A stretch of DNA of 51,193 nucleotides from Acetobacteraceae bacterium (GTDB lineage Bacteria; Pseudomonadota; Alphaproteobacteria; Acetobacterales; Acetobacteraceae): NCBI GenBank assembly GCA_003164135.1, contig PLSD01000023.1, forward strand, positions 1-51,193, read 5' to 3'. A model generated the notes under the pieces. The model was not told the DNA's origin, did not search any database, and worked only from the letters and a program-made list of their open reading frames with translations. This document shows positions 1 to 7,863 of the stretch, one piece after another. Position numbers and translations under genes: made by a program. Within the stretch, counting starts at the first letter, position 1, and every line of letters begins with the position of its first letter.

Positions 1-1
1 T

Positions 2-1057
2 CTAAAGTGCAACTGTAATGTTAGGGATAAACGAGGTCCCCGGCACATTCCACTGCCCCTCCGGCACCGCCGGGAAATATCCGTCACCGACCAATCCGCG
101 CAGCATTTTCGTCGGCGCCCGGTGCCCCTGATGGTAATTCGAGGAGCTTTCAAACATGCCCGCCCCCACCCTGCCATTGCACTTGGCCACACAAAGCGTG
201 TTCAGGTTCGGCATGTTGTGGAAGTAATTCATCAATCCCAGCGCCGCGGCAGTCAGCTCACAATCCACTACCTCACCATCCGGCACGGTGAACACAATCC
301 GCCCCCCGCGCGTTGAAGCGGAGTCAATCTCCGTATACGCTACAATGTCGATATCCGTCGGGAATATCACGGCATGGGTTTTAACAACCCAGCCAAATGC
401 CTCCACCGTATCGTTCACGCCGTTGTGGATTGCCCATGCGCAAAACGCGAATTCAGGGCCAAAAGTGCCGGACACATAGCGGTGCGACAACATGGTGTGC
501 AGGTCCCGATGTCCCCAGCCATGGTCACGCGAACCCATGCCATTAGCCTGGAACGTATCGCCCTGCATGGTAATCGTCCCCGTCACGCTACCCGCCACAT
601 CGATATGGTCCGGCGCAATATCCTCCAAGGTCCGCCCGGAGCTCGGAAAGCCCATAAACGCCCCGTGGAAATCGGAAAAATGCAGCCGCGCCGAAACGCC
701 ATATTCGGGGTCGTTGATTATCCACTCGGAGTCACCCTTGTCATCAAACTCAACCCGCACCGTGTCGTCGCCACCGCCCCAGCCCATGGGCAGTTTGTCT
801 GCCTCGCGCAACGGCAAATAGCGAATACGCCGGTACACACCCTTCGGCGTCACCAAATTAGTCCAGGCCGCCACCTTGTCGGGCTGGCCATCCGGCTTGC
901 CGTATTCATGGCCAATCCGGTGCACACCTCCAACCTGGCCTTCCACATCCCACCAGTTGAGCCAGGCACTGTCCTGCCACAGCGGCCCATGCGGCTCCTG
1001 GCGGATAAAGTCAGCCTTGGTATATTGCTTGACCTTGTCTCTCCCGATGAACTTCAT
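2..1057 (-). CDS. DUF7064/DUF7065-type (CrtC/AttH-like) protein, copy A
   Basis: A 351-residue soluble protein of a family I recognise as DUF7064/DUF7065, lipocalin-like beta-barrel proteins distantly related to hydroxyneurosporene synthase (CrtC) and AttH. The biochemical role is unknown. The hallmark is the central motif GSRDHGWGHRD, which recurs in variant form in three other proteins of this window (6704, 30849, 42564). No signal peptide or membrane segment is visible, so it is probably cytoplasmic. I chose the ATG at 1057 because GGGAG lies seven bases upstream; the frame opens further upstream without a good ribosome site. It lies just downstream of two broken genes on the same strand and may be the last functional member of that operon. 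The family call rests on memory of the motif. Confidence 0.7.
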   Translation of the reverse strand: MKFIGRDKVKQYTKADFIRQEPHGPLWQDSAWLNWWDVEGQVGGVHRIGHEYGKPDGQPDKVAAWTNLVTPKGVYRRIRYLPLREADKLPMGWGGGDDTVRVEFDDKGDSEWIINDPEYGVSARLHFSDFHGAFMGFPSSGRTLEDIAPDHIDVAGSVTGTITMQGDTFQANGMGSRDHGWGHRDLHTMLSHRYVSGTFGPEFAFCAWAIHNGVNDTVEAFGWVVKTHAVIFPTDIDIVAYTEIDSASTRGGRIVFTVPDGEVVDCELTAAALGLMNYFHNMPNLNTLCVAKCNGRVGAGMFESSSNYHQGHRAPTKMLRGLVGDGYFPAVPEGQWNVPGTSFIPNITVAL

Positions 1058-1104
1058 GGCGGCTCCCTGTTTCTTGGCTATGTGGTAAAAAACGCGCGGT
1101 AAAC

Positions 1105-1871
1105 TTAGCGGCCCAACCAAACCGGCTTCCGCCGTTCCATGAACGCCGTCATGCCCTCCTTGAAATCCTCGCTCGACATCACACGCGTCCGGGCAATAAC
1201 TTCCTCCCTCGCCGCCTCATCAGGTGGCGCGCTCCGCAGAGCCAGCGCCGCCATCTGCTTGGTCGCCTGCACCGCAACCGGCGCACAGCGCATAATCCGC
1301 GCCGCCAGCGCCTTGGCTGCCGTCAACACCTCGCCGGCCGGCGCCACCTGGTTAACCAGCCCATAGCGATACGCATCCACCGCCGAAAGCCGATCGCAGG
1401 TCATCAGCAAATTCATGGCAATCGCATACGGCAGCTTGCGGCAGAGCTGAAAAATCCCGCCGCCAAGTGCCGCCGCGCCCACCAGCGGTTCCGGCAAGGC
1501 AAAAGCTGCGTCCTCTGAGGCAATCAACAGATCGCACGCCAGGGCAATCTCAAACCCGCCCCCATCGCCACGCCATTCACCGCCGCGATAATCGGCTTGG
1601 TCAGACGGTGATTATGCGTAATTCCCCCACCACCTTCGGGCGGCAGCGGCCGGTTGGTCCCCGCAACATAGGCGGAAATATCCGACCCGCTGCAAAACCC
1701 GCGCCCAGCACCCGTCAAAATCGCCACATCCAGCGTATCATCCGCCTGGAACTCGTTAAAAATCACCGCCATCTCATCATGCGATTCCGGTATCAACGCA
1801 TTCAGCTTGTCCGGCCGGTTCATCGTGACAATCGGCAGACGGCCCTCGCGTTCAACAGTACAAAAATCCAT
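1105..1871 (-). pseudogene. Crotonase (enoyl-CoA hydratase/isomerase), frameshifted
   Basis: The two halves of one crotonase lie in different frames. The first, starting at 1871, runs through the oxyanion region (GAGRGFCSGSD) to NGVAMGAG and then goes out of frame and stops. The second resumes with LLIASEDAAFALPEP and ends with the usual KEGMTAFMERRKP tail. Removing one base accounts for the break: in the CAAACCC stretch at 1551-1557, one extra A would restore GFEIALACDLL. Whole length (about 255 residues) is normal for the family. The loss could be a real mutation or a homopolymer sequencing error. The neighbouring alcohol dehydrogenase is clearly destroyed, which favours real decay. If repaired, it would hydrate or isomerise an enoyl-CoA. 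Confidence 0.85.
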
Positions 1872-1898
1872 GACGCTTTTCCTCTCAAATATCCGTTT

Positions 1899-2337
1899 TC
1901 AGATTTTGCTGATGCGCACAATCGGCTTCATAACGTTGGCCGATGCGGGGTCACGCAGCGCCCGGTCCAGATCCTCAAAGTCGCAGAAGTTCACCAGCCT
2001 ATCGACCGGAAACCGGCCCGCCATGAAATGCTCGATCAACACCGCGATAAATTCACCGGGCACTCTGTCACCCTCGCAAATCCCCCGAATCGTCTTGCCC
2101 TGCCCAATGAACGAGACCAGCTGAAACGAGCCGCGCGCCTCCGCACTATGCAGGGAGACCAAGCCAATGGCCCCACGCGGCACCGTCCGGAAACATCTAG
2201 CGCGCCAAACCAATGACAATAAGCCGGCGCATTATCTGGGCAGCTCCGGCAATGCCCGCACGAAGATCAACTGCCGTCATCGTCTCGAACGACATCCGAT
2301 CCGTACCATCACGCAGCACAGCTGCTGTGAATTTCAT
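1899..2337 (-). pseudogene. Zinc-type alcohol dehydrogenase remnant with large internal deletion
   Basis: An MDR-type alcohol dehydrogenase reduced to its ends. A proper start with ribosome site (ATG at 2337, GGAGG at 2346-2350) leads into MKFTAAVLRDGTDRMSFETM, a typical N-terminus of aryl/allyl alcohol dehydrogenases. It passes abruptly to AGIAGAAQI, which looks like the Rossmann segment, and stops at 2197. A second frame to 1899 carries the C-terminus, including GKTIRGICEGD, AGRFPVDRLVNFCDFEDLDRA and KPIVRI, all standard for this family. Intact members have about 370 residues; roughly 650 bases are missing, so both catalytic zinc-ligand regions are gone. It is almost certainly non-functional. 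It would have oxidised an alcohol in step with the aldehyde dehydrogenase encoded divergently at 2636. Confidence 0.85.
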
Positions 2338-2635
2338 CTCGGTTTCCTCCGCTTGGATTTTTATCCGGTTTATTCAAAATACCTAACTTGAAAGACGAAT
2401 ACCGGCAAATAATTTATTAGCCACCACTATATAATTCACATATTGACTGTGCGCACAGATACAGGGATAGAACTTACTTGTCGTCCATGGCTGCTTAGAA
2501 TGAAATTGAGTACAACTAGAACCAGCATTGGCAGCCAATTGCGTGTCTCGTGCAAAATGGCCTTCTGATTGTTAACTGCAATGTGGATTATGAAGCTTGG
2601 GTCGTTTGAACCCGGTGAAATTAGGGAGAAATAAA
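2338..2635. promoter_or_regulatory. Divergent intergenic region with perfect palindrome
   Basis: AT-rich 298-base stretch between the dead alcohol dehydrogenase and the aldehyde dehydrogenase. It contains the perfect 12-base palindrome CTGTGCGCACAG at 2447-2458, which overlaps a possible -35 (TTGACT, 2443-2448) with a weak -10 (ATAGAA, 2467-2472) reading toward the aldehyde dehydrogenase. This arrangement suits a repressor operator. The promoter assignment is weak; the palindrome is seen directly. Confidence 0.4.
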
Positions 2636-4039
2636 GTGTCCGATTACCGCTTACTTATCAACGGCCAACTCACGCCGGGCGCCTTGAGCATGGATGTCCT
2701 GAACCCCGCAACCGGAGACGTTATAACCAGTTGCCCCCGCGCCGATGCCGCCCAGCTTGAAGCTGCCGTGCAAGCCGCAAAAGCCGCCTTCCCGTCCTGG
2801 TCGAAACTTACCACCGAGACACGCCGCGCCAAGCTTTTCGCCATCGCCGCCAGCCTGGAAGCGCGGCTTGATGAATTTGCGCGCCTCCTTACCACCGAAC
2901 AAGGCAAACCTTTGGCCGATGCCACCGGTGAAATCGGCGGCGCCGTGGCGATGCTGCGTATTCTCGGCAGCATGGAACTCCCCACTAAAATTCTCAAAGA
3001 AGATGAAAACGAAAAAATCGTCCAGCACCGCACGCCACTTGGCGTCGTCGCCGCGATCACGCCGTGGAATTACCCGATGACCATCATGATGGTCAAAATC
3101 ACGCCAGCATTGCTGTCAGGAAACACCGTGGTGGCAAAACCCGCCCCCACCACGCCGCTCTCCAGCCTGCGTTTCGCCGAAATCTGCAATGAACATCTGC
3201 CCGCCGGCGTGTTCAACATGATCACCGACCTCAACGATCTCGGCGGCTTGCTTACCAAGCATCCGGATATCGCAAAAGTCTCTTTCACCGGCTCCACCGC
3301 CACCGGCAAAAAAGTGATGGAAAGTGCTGCGGGCACACTCAAGCGCGTCACCCTCGAACTCGGCGGCAACGACGTCGGCATCGTCCTCGACGACGCCGAC
3401 CCGAAAGTCGTCGCACCGAAAATTTTCGCGGGCGCCATGATAAACGCCGGCCAGGTTTGCCTGGCCATCAAACGCCTTTACGTGCATGATTCACTCTACG
3501 AGGAAATGTGCACAGAACTCGCGGCACTGGCCAATGCCGCCATCGTCGAGGACGGCATGAAGCAGGGCGTTCAAATGGGCCCGCTGCAAAATAAGGCCCA
3601 GTTCGACAAAGTGCGTGCGCTCATTGAAGAAACCCGCAGCGAAGGCACGATCATTGCTGGTGGCGTGGCCCACGAAGGCCCCGGCTACTTCATCCGCCCC
3701 ACCATTGTCCGCGACATCGCGGACAATGCGCGCCTCGTCCGCGAGGAACAGTTCGGCCCGGTCCTTCCGGTGCTTCGCTTTTCCACCATCGACGACGTCA
3801 TCGCCCGCGCCAACGACACAACCTACGGCCTGGGCGGCACGGTGTGGACCGCCGATCCGGACCGCGGGCTTGAAGTCGCGATGAAAATCGACTCTGGCAT
3901 CGTCTGGGTAAACCAGCACCTCAATGTCCACCCGGATGTTCCCGCCGGCGGCGCCAAGCAATCCGGCATGGGTTCGGAACTCGGCCTCGAAGGACTGGCT
4001 GAGTTCACACAAAACCACATCGTGTACGTCGCCAAGTAA
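2636..4039 (+). CDS. NAD(P)-dependent aldehyde dehydrogenase
   Basis: A 467-residue member of the aldehyde dehydrogenase superfamily, which oxidises an aldehyde to the acid through a thioester on cysteine. Seen: the coenzyme segment ITPWNYP, the lysine in VVAKPAPTTP, the Rossmann glycine motif FTGSTATG, catalytic Glu241 in LELGGN and nucleophile Cys275 in NAGQVC, spaced 34 residues apart as in the family. The C-terminal substrate-loop region is complete. I place the start at GTG 2636 because AGGGAGA lies at 2623-2629; the open frame runs 13 codons further upstream. It is monocistronic, followed by a strong terminator. It probably oxidises an aldehyde derived from the pathway substrate, but which one cannot be told. 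Confidence 0.93.
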   Translation: MSDYRLLINGQLTPGALSMDVLNPATGDVITSCPRADAAQLEAAVQAAKAAFPSWSKLTTETRRAKLFAIAASLEARLDEFARLLTTEQGKPLADATGEIGGAVAMLRILGSMELPTKILKEDENEKIVQHRTPLGVVAAITPWNYPMTIMMVKITPALLSGNTVVAKPAPTTPLSSLRFAEICNEHLPAGVFNMITDLNDLGGLLTKHPDIAKVSFTGSTATGKKVMESAAGTLKRVTLELGGNDVGIVLDDADPKVVAPKIFAGAMINAGQVCLAIKRLYVHDSLYEEMCTELAALANAAIVEDGMKQGVQMGPLQNKAQFDKVRALIEETRSEGTIIAGGVAHEGPGYFIRPTIVRDIADNARLVREEQFGPVLPVLRFSTIDDVIARANDTTYGLGGTVWTADPDRGLEVAMKIDSGIVWVNQHLNVHPDVPAGGAKQSGMGSELGLEGLAEFTQNHIVYVAK

Positions 4040-4058
4040 CTCTCCAGCCTAGCCGCAC

Positions 4059-4101
4059 AAAATTTTGGGGCGTTTCCAGCACTGGAAACGCCCCAATTTT
4101 A
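4059..4101. terminator. Bidirectional rho-independent terminator
   Basis: A 15-base perfect stem (4065-4079 with 4082-4096) with a two-base gap, rich in G and C at its core and flanked by AAAATTTT on one side and AATTTTA on the other. It lies between convergent genes, the aldehyde dehydrogenase ending at 4039 and the MDR enzyme ending at 4122, and can serve both. Confidence 0.92.
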
Positions 4102-4121
4102 TGGCCGATATGTCCTTGGCC

Positions 4122-5180
4122 TCACCCGGCCCGCTCCGTCACCAGCACAACGCGGCCCGTCGCTTTCCGCTCAGCAAGCAGACGCATGCCTTCAGCCGCA
4201 TCTTTCAGCGGGAACTCTGCCGTGATGTCGGGCTTCAGCAAACCCTGCTCGTACCACCCCAGCATCCGCGCCATCGCCACCGGGCTGCGTCCGGGCTGGC
4301 GGATAATATCCTCCGCCGGCTGAATACCCATGACCACAGCGTTTTTGAACAAGATCGGCCCGAGCGAAACTTTCGGCACTCCAGCTGCAAATCCGACGGA
4401 TAGATAGCGCCCTTCCCAGGAAAGTGCGCGCAGCGCCGGTTCCGCATAAGTGCCGCCGACACCATCAAAAATCACATGATAACCCGCCGCGTCGCGCACG
4501 GAACTGATCTTGACTTCAACAGGTGACGCAACACCCAGGTTGCGCGTGTGCGTGAACAAAGCCTCCGCAAGTTCTTTCTGGCCCGCCAGATCAAGCGGCC
4601 CCCTGGGATATTGCAACCCCGCATCGGCGCCAAACCGCGCCGCCAGCGCCAGTTTTTCTTCTGAGGATGCCCCGGCAACAACCCGCGCCCCCAGCGCCTT
4701 GCCTATCTGCACCGCCGCCAGCCCCGCGCCGCCGCCGGCACCCAGTACCAACAAATTCTCGCCGGGCTGCAATTTCGCGCGATCGTGCAAAGCGTAATGC
4801 GCCGTCATCGAGGCAACATAGAAAGTCGCCGCCACGCGCATATCCATGCTGTCGGGAATCGGGAACACCTCATGCTCGTCGAAAACAACTTCCTCGGCGT
4901 AGGAACCGGAAATGCACGTTCCCAGCACCCGCTGGCCTGGCTTCACCAAAGTAACACCCGGCCCAACCTGCAACACTACGCCCGCGGCTTCCACACCTGG
5001 CACAATCGGGAACTGCCGCTTCAACTGCGAGCGGCCTTCCACCGCCAGCACGTCGGTAAAGTTGACGCCGACGGCATGCACTTCCACCAGCACTTCACCG
5101 GCTCCGGGAACCGGGCGCGGCAGATCCTCGTAGCGCAGTGTCTCAATCGGCCCAAACGCGTGGCAAACAATGGCTTTCAT
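4122..5180 (-). CDS. Zinc-independent MDR oxidoreductase (quinone oxidoreductase-like)
   Basis: A 352-residue medium-chain dehydrogenase/reductase of the NADPH:quinone oxidoreductase (QOR) branch. The N-terminal GroES-like domain has VNFTDVLAVEG and GVEAAGVV; the nucleotide domain has VLGAGGGAGLAAVQIGKALG. There are no zinc-binding cysteines, as in QOR and enoyl reductases. The C-terminus (GLLKPDITAEFPLKDAAEGMRLLAERKATGRVVL) is standard. It is the last gene of the long minus-strand operon that starts at 17043, 39 bases after the kinase gene. In such a setting it may reduce an enone or an enoyl-CoA rather than a quinone; the substrate is not evident. A terminator lies directly downstream. Confidence 0.88.
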   Translation of the reverse strand: MKAIVCHAFGPIETLRYEDLPRPVPGAGEVLVEVHAVGVNFTDVLAVEGRSQLKRQFPIVPGVEAAGVVLQVGPGVTLVKPGQRVLGTCISGSYAEEVVFDEHEVFPIPDSMDMRVAATFYVASMTAHYALHDRAKLQPGENLLVLGAGGGAGLAAVQIGKALGARVVAGASSEEKLALAARFGADAGLQYPRGPLDLAGQKELAEALFTHTRNLGVASPVEVKISSVRDAAGYHVIFDGVGGTYAEPALRALSWEGRYLSVGFAAGVPKVSLGPILFKNAVVMGIQPAEDIIRQPGRSPVAMARMLGWYEQGLLKPDITAEFPLKDAAEGMRLLAERKATGRVVLVTERAG

Positions 5181-5219
5181 TTATCCACTCCTCCTCATTT
5201 CCCGTGCTCGCGCCGGGTC

Positions 5220-6701
5220 TTATTTTTGCAGCGCCAACGCTTCATCCAGCGACTTGGCCTGGTACAAATTAAGCCGGTCCTGAAAATGGCTGGCGCAGAT
5301 CATCGCCTCCATATCCGAGCGTGTCGCGCGCAGATAATGGTTGCGCAGCCGCGTCTCGTTCACGCCGTGCTGCAGGAAAATAATAATCGCATAATACGCC
5401 ACCGCATGCGGATCGCACGCAATCGCCGGGCCGCCGGCCGCGATATACGTGGCAACGAAATCATCCCAATCGATAATCCCGCGGGTCATCAGCATTTTTG
5501 CCTGCGCCAGATCCTCCGCCGGGTCGCAGCGCTTGGCCAGCTCCCAATCCAGCAGCGCCGCAACATGGCCATCGCGCGTCAGCACATTATGCGGCGCGAA
5601 ATCCCCGTGGATCAGCGTTACCGGCCGGTCCAGCGGCAGCGGGTTCGCCGCCAGCCAGGCCAGGCCAAGGTCCAGCCCCAGCGAGAACGGCGGCTTGTCC
5701 ATTGTCCGCCACTCGGCGGTCAATGCCGCAATAATCCCATCCCGCGCCTTGGCGATTTCCGGATCAGGCGCCGTCTCCAGCGTGCCGCGATGCAAATCCG
5801 CCAGCAGCCGGGCCACCTCCCGCCCGAATTCCGGTCCGATATTTGTACCGCCCTTCTTGCGGTCCTCATGGAACGGCGAGCCCGCCACCTTGGCATTCTC
5901 CACCTGCGTGCTGATGACAAACGCCCCGCCCAGATGGCTTGCATCCGGCTCAAACAACAATGGCCGCGGCACCGGCAGGCCCAGCCGATACACCTGTTCC
6001 AGAATCGGATATTCGTCGGCAAGCACCGCCGGGGTGATCGCGTTCGGAATATCCAGCCGCAACGCCAACCGCCGCGGCAGCACATCATTCTCCGGCAGTG
6101 TGAACAACGCCGTCACTTTCGAAAACCCGCCCGAGGCAACAAAAAACTCTTCCAACGGATCATCCGGCAATTGCGGATACCGCTGCTTCAAATACGCCGC
6201 TAAACCCGTGCGCAACGCGGCGCCCCTATCCACCGCCACTTCCACCTTGCGGTTGCCCTGCGCTTCAAAACTATCCTCAAACTTCTGGTTGATTTGCAGC
6301 ACCGTCCCGGAGGCCTTCTTCATCCAGGCCCGCGCCCCCGGATCATTCCCGCGCAGGCGCGAAACCAAACCATCAAACGCCGCCGGCACGCAAAGCTGCT
6401 GCTGCACAGCCGTAATACGGCGGTCCAGCGTCTCGCGTACCAACCCCGGCTCCTCGGCCACGGCCGGCGCGCCCGCCAGCCCCACCGCCGCAACTTCGCT
6501 CTCCAACTCTTCCCATTGCCGCAACGTGTCCGCCGCAATCACATTGCCATCAGCCAGGTCGGAGGCAATCCGGTCCAGAAGCAACAACAGCACCCCGCTC
6601 AACCGGCGCACGCCGTCCGATTGTAAATCCCCCATGATCGGCCCGGCTAGCGCCGTCGAAATGGATGTGATGAAGCGATGCAGATCGTTATTGCGAATCA
6701 T
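5220..6701 (-). CDS. APH-family small-molecule kinase with helical N-terminal extension
   Basis: A 493-residue protein of the aminoglycoside-phosphotransferase (APH)/ACAD10-kinase family. The catalytic loop reads LIHGDFAPHN near residue 364 and the metal-binding segment LLDWELAKRCDPAEDLA near residue 385, so it should be active. About 180 residues before the kinase fold form an alanine/leucine-rich helical region that resembles the separate protein at 29288. ACAD10/11 and LvaA kinases phosphorylate hydroxyacyl-CoAs, which makes an acyl-CoA substrate likelier here than an antibiotic. Its start lies two bases after the stop of the DUF7064-type gene upstream (stop at 6704), so the two are co-translated. 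It is paired with a DUF7064-type protein here as in the 27-32 kb operon. Confidence 0.82.
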   Translation of the reverse strand: MIRNNDLHRFITSISTALAGPIMGDLQSDGVRRLSGVLLLLLDRIASDLADGNVIAADTLRQWEELESEVAAVGLAGAPAVAEEPGLVRETLDRRITAVQQQLCVPAAFDGLVSRLRGNDPGARAWMKKASGTVLQINQKFEDSFEAQGNRKVEVAVDRGAALRTGLAAYLKQRYPQLPDDPLEEFFVASGGFSKVTALFTLPENDVLPRRLALRLDIPNAITPAVLADEYPILEQVYRLGLPVPRPLLFEPDASHLGGAFVISTQVENAKVAGSPFHEDRKKGGTNIGPEFGREVARLLADLHRGTLETAPDPEIAKARDGIIAALTAEWRTMDKPPFSLGLDLGLAWLAANPLPLDRPVTLIHGDFAPHNVLTRDGHVAALLDWELAKRCDPAEDLAQAKMLMTRGIIDWDDFVATYIAAGGPAIACDPHAVAYYAIIIFLQHGVNETRLRNHYLRATRSDMEAMICASHFQDRLNLYQAKSLDEALALQK

Positions 6702-6703
6702 GT

Positions 6704-7792
6704 TTATTTATCCGTTGCACGCAGGAAGCGAAGTTGCGTGATGCGCTCAAAATGTCCCATCCCCTCTTCGCCGTTCCAGGAGTAGCGGGTGGGACATTCG
6801 CAGAACTGAAACCCTTTGCCGGGATAATCCAGGTCAGTGCCGAGCAGTTCATGGTTTGGCGAGAGATTCGTCGAGGCCATGGCATGCACCAGTTCGCCGG
6901 TAATCACCTCTTCCCCGGCGGCGGTCGCCACCACCACGCGAAAGTTTTTCTGCGCCGGGTCGGCCAGCGGATCAGCCGCCACGCTGCCAACCGGCGTTGC
7001 ATCGCCCTCACCCGCCGGCGCTTCCACAAAACGCACAACCTCCAGCCGGCTGCCGTCATTGCGGAAAATATACCCGCCTTGAATGAAGACCGGCCCCACC
7101 CGCGTGCCCATCAGCATCAACGCCTTACCGCTGGGGAAATACGCATTCACCCACATGCTGCTCACCATTGGCGTATAGTCGCGCGGCCCAAACGAATGAT
7201 CGCGATTCCCCCCGCCATCAAACGCCAGCCTCTCGCCACCCACCGTCAGGCTGCCCCGCACCCGGCCAATCTGCTCCCAATGGTGGGACTTGGATTCCTC
7301 CCCAGCATTTTCCTTGACGAACACAAAGCCCTTGGAGAGTTCGCTCTTCCCCAGGTCCCACATCGGCGCCGCGCCTTCAAAAACCAGATCAAAGCTCGCC
7401 ACCTGCGCAATCGCACTGGGATGCGGCCGGTTCGCCGAAGCAACCCGGTCGGACTGCTCCAGCAGCCCATCGAATTTCAACGACCACCGCCGCATCGGCT
7501 CCAGACAACGCACCTGCATCGGCCCGGCCCCTGGCCCCTCCGCCGCGCCATCCCGGCCAAAATACCGTCCCACCAGCAGCTTGCCGCCTGGCAGGTAAAC
7601 GCCGATCACCGCCCGCCAGATGTCCGTATCCGTCGGCTCACGGCCGATATGCACGCTAACCGCATGTTCCGTATTCCGGTCGAAGCCGAAAAAGTAATAA
7701 TACTCCGTCCAGTTCGGCTTGCCCTCCGCCGCATGCGGCAGCTCATCGCACGGATCAACCGAAAACGGATTCAGCACAGATGCGTCTAACAT
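6704..7792 (-). CDS. DUF7064/DUF7065-type protein, copy B
   Basis: A 362-residue protein of the same family as copies A, C and D, with the motif GNRDHSFGPRDY in the middle. The N-terminal half (NWTEYYYFFGFDR and WSLKFDGLLEQ) matches the DUF7065-like barrel half and the C-terminal half the DUF7064-like one. No signal peptide is visible. The ribosome site AAGGA lies eight bases before the ATG. It is directly coupled to the kinase gene downstream and follows the double CoA-transferase. Function is unknown; the related CrtC fold acts on isoprenoids as a hydratase, so a hydratase or lipid-binding role toward a terpenoid-like substrate is possible but unproven. Confidence 0.72.
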   Translation of the reverse strand: MLDASVLNPFSVDPCDELPHAAEGKPNWTEYYYFFGFDRNTEHAVSVHIGREPTDTDIWRAVIGVYLPGGKLLVGRYFGRDGAAEGPGAGPMQVRCLEPMRRWSLKFDGLLEQSDRVASANRPHPSAIAQVASFDLVFEGAAPMWDLGKSELSKGFVFVKENAGEESKSHHWEQIGRVRGSLTVGGERLAFDGGGNRDHSFGPRDYTPMVSSMWVNAYFPSGKALMLMGTRVGPVFIQGGYIFRNDGSRLEVVRFVEAPAGEGDATPVGSVAADPLADPAQKNFRVVVATAAGEEVITGELVHAMASTNLSPNHELLGTDLDYPGKGFQFCECPTRYSWNGEEGMGHFERITQLRFLRATDK

Positions 7793-7863
7793 GGATGCAT
7801 TTCCTTATGGTTCCCAAAAATGCGCGCCAGTTCCCCCGGCGCGCCCGCTACCCCAAACCCAGG

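Noticed and set aside
374..1102. Plus-strand open frame opposite DUF7064 copy A
   Set aside because: No motif or ribosome site, and the opposite strand has a convincing gene.
4785..6203. Long plus-strand open frame opposite the MDR and kinase genes (472 codons)
   Set aside because: It is rich in Arg, His, Gln and Pro with no recognisable domain and spans two well-supported minus-strand genes. It reflects GC-rich codon bias.
5220..6701. Reading the APH-type kinases as antibiotic-resistance genes
   Set aside because: The context is entirely catabolic and the proteins are longer than aminoglycoside kinases, resembling ACAD10/LvaA kinases instead.
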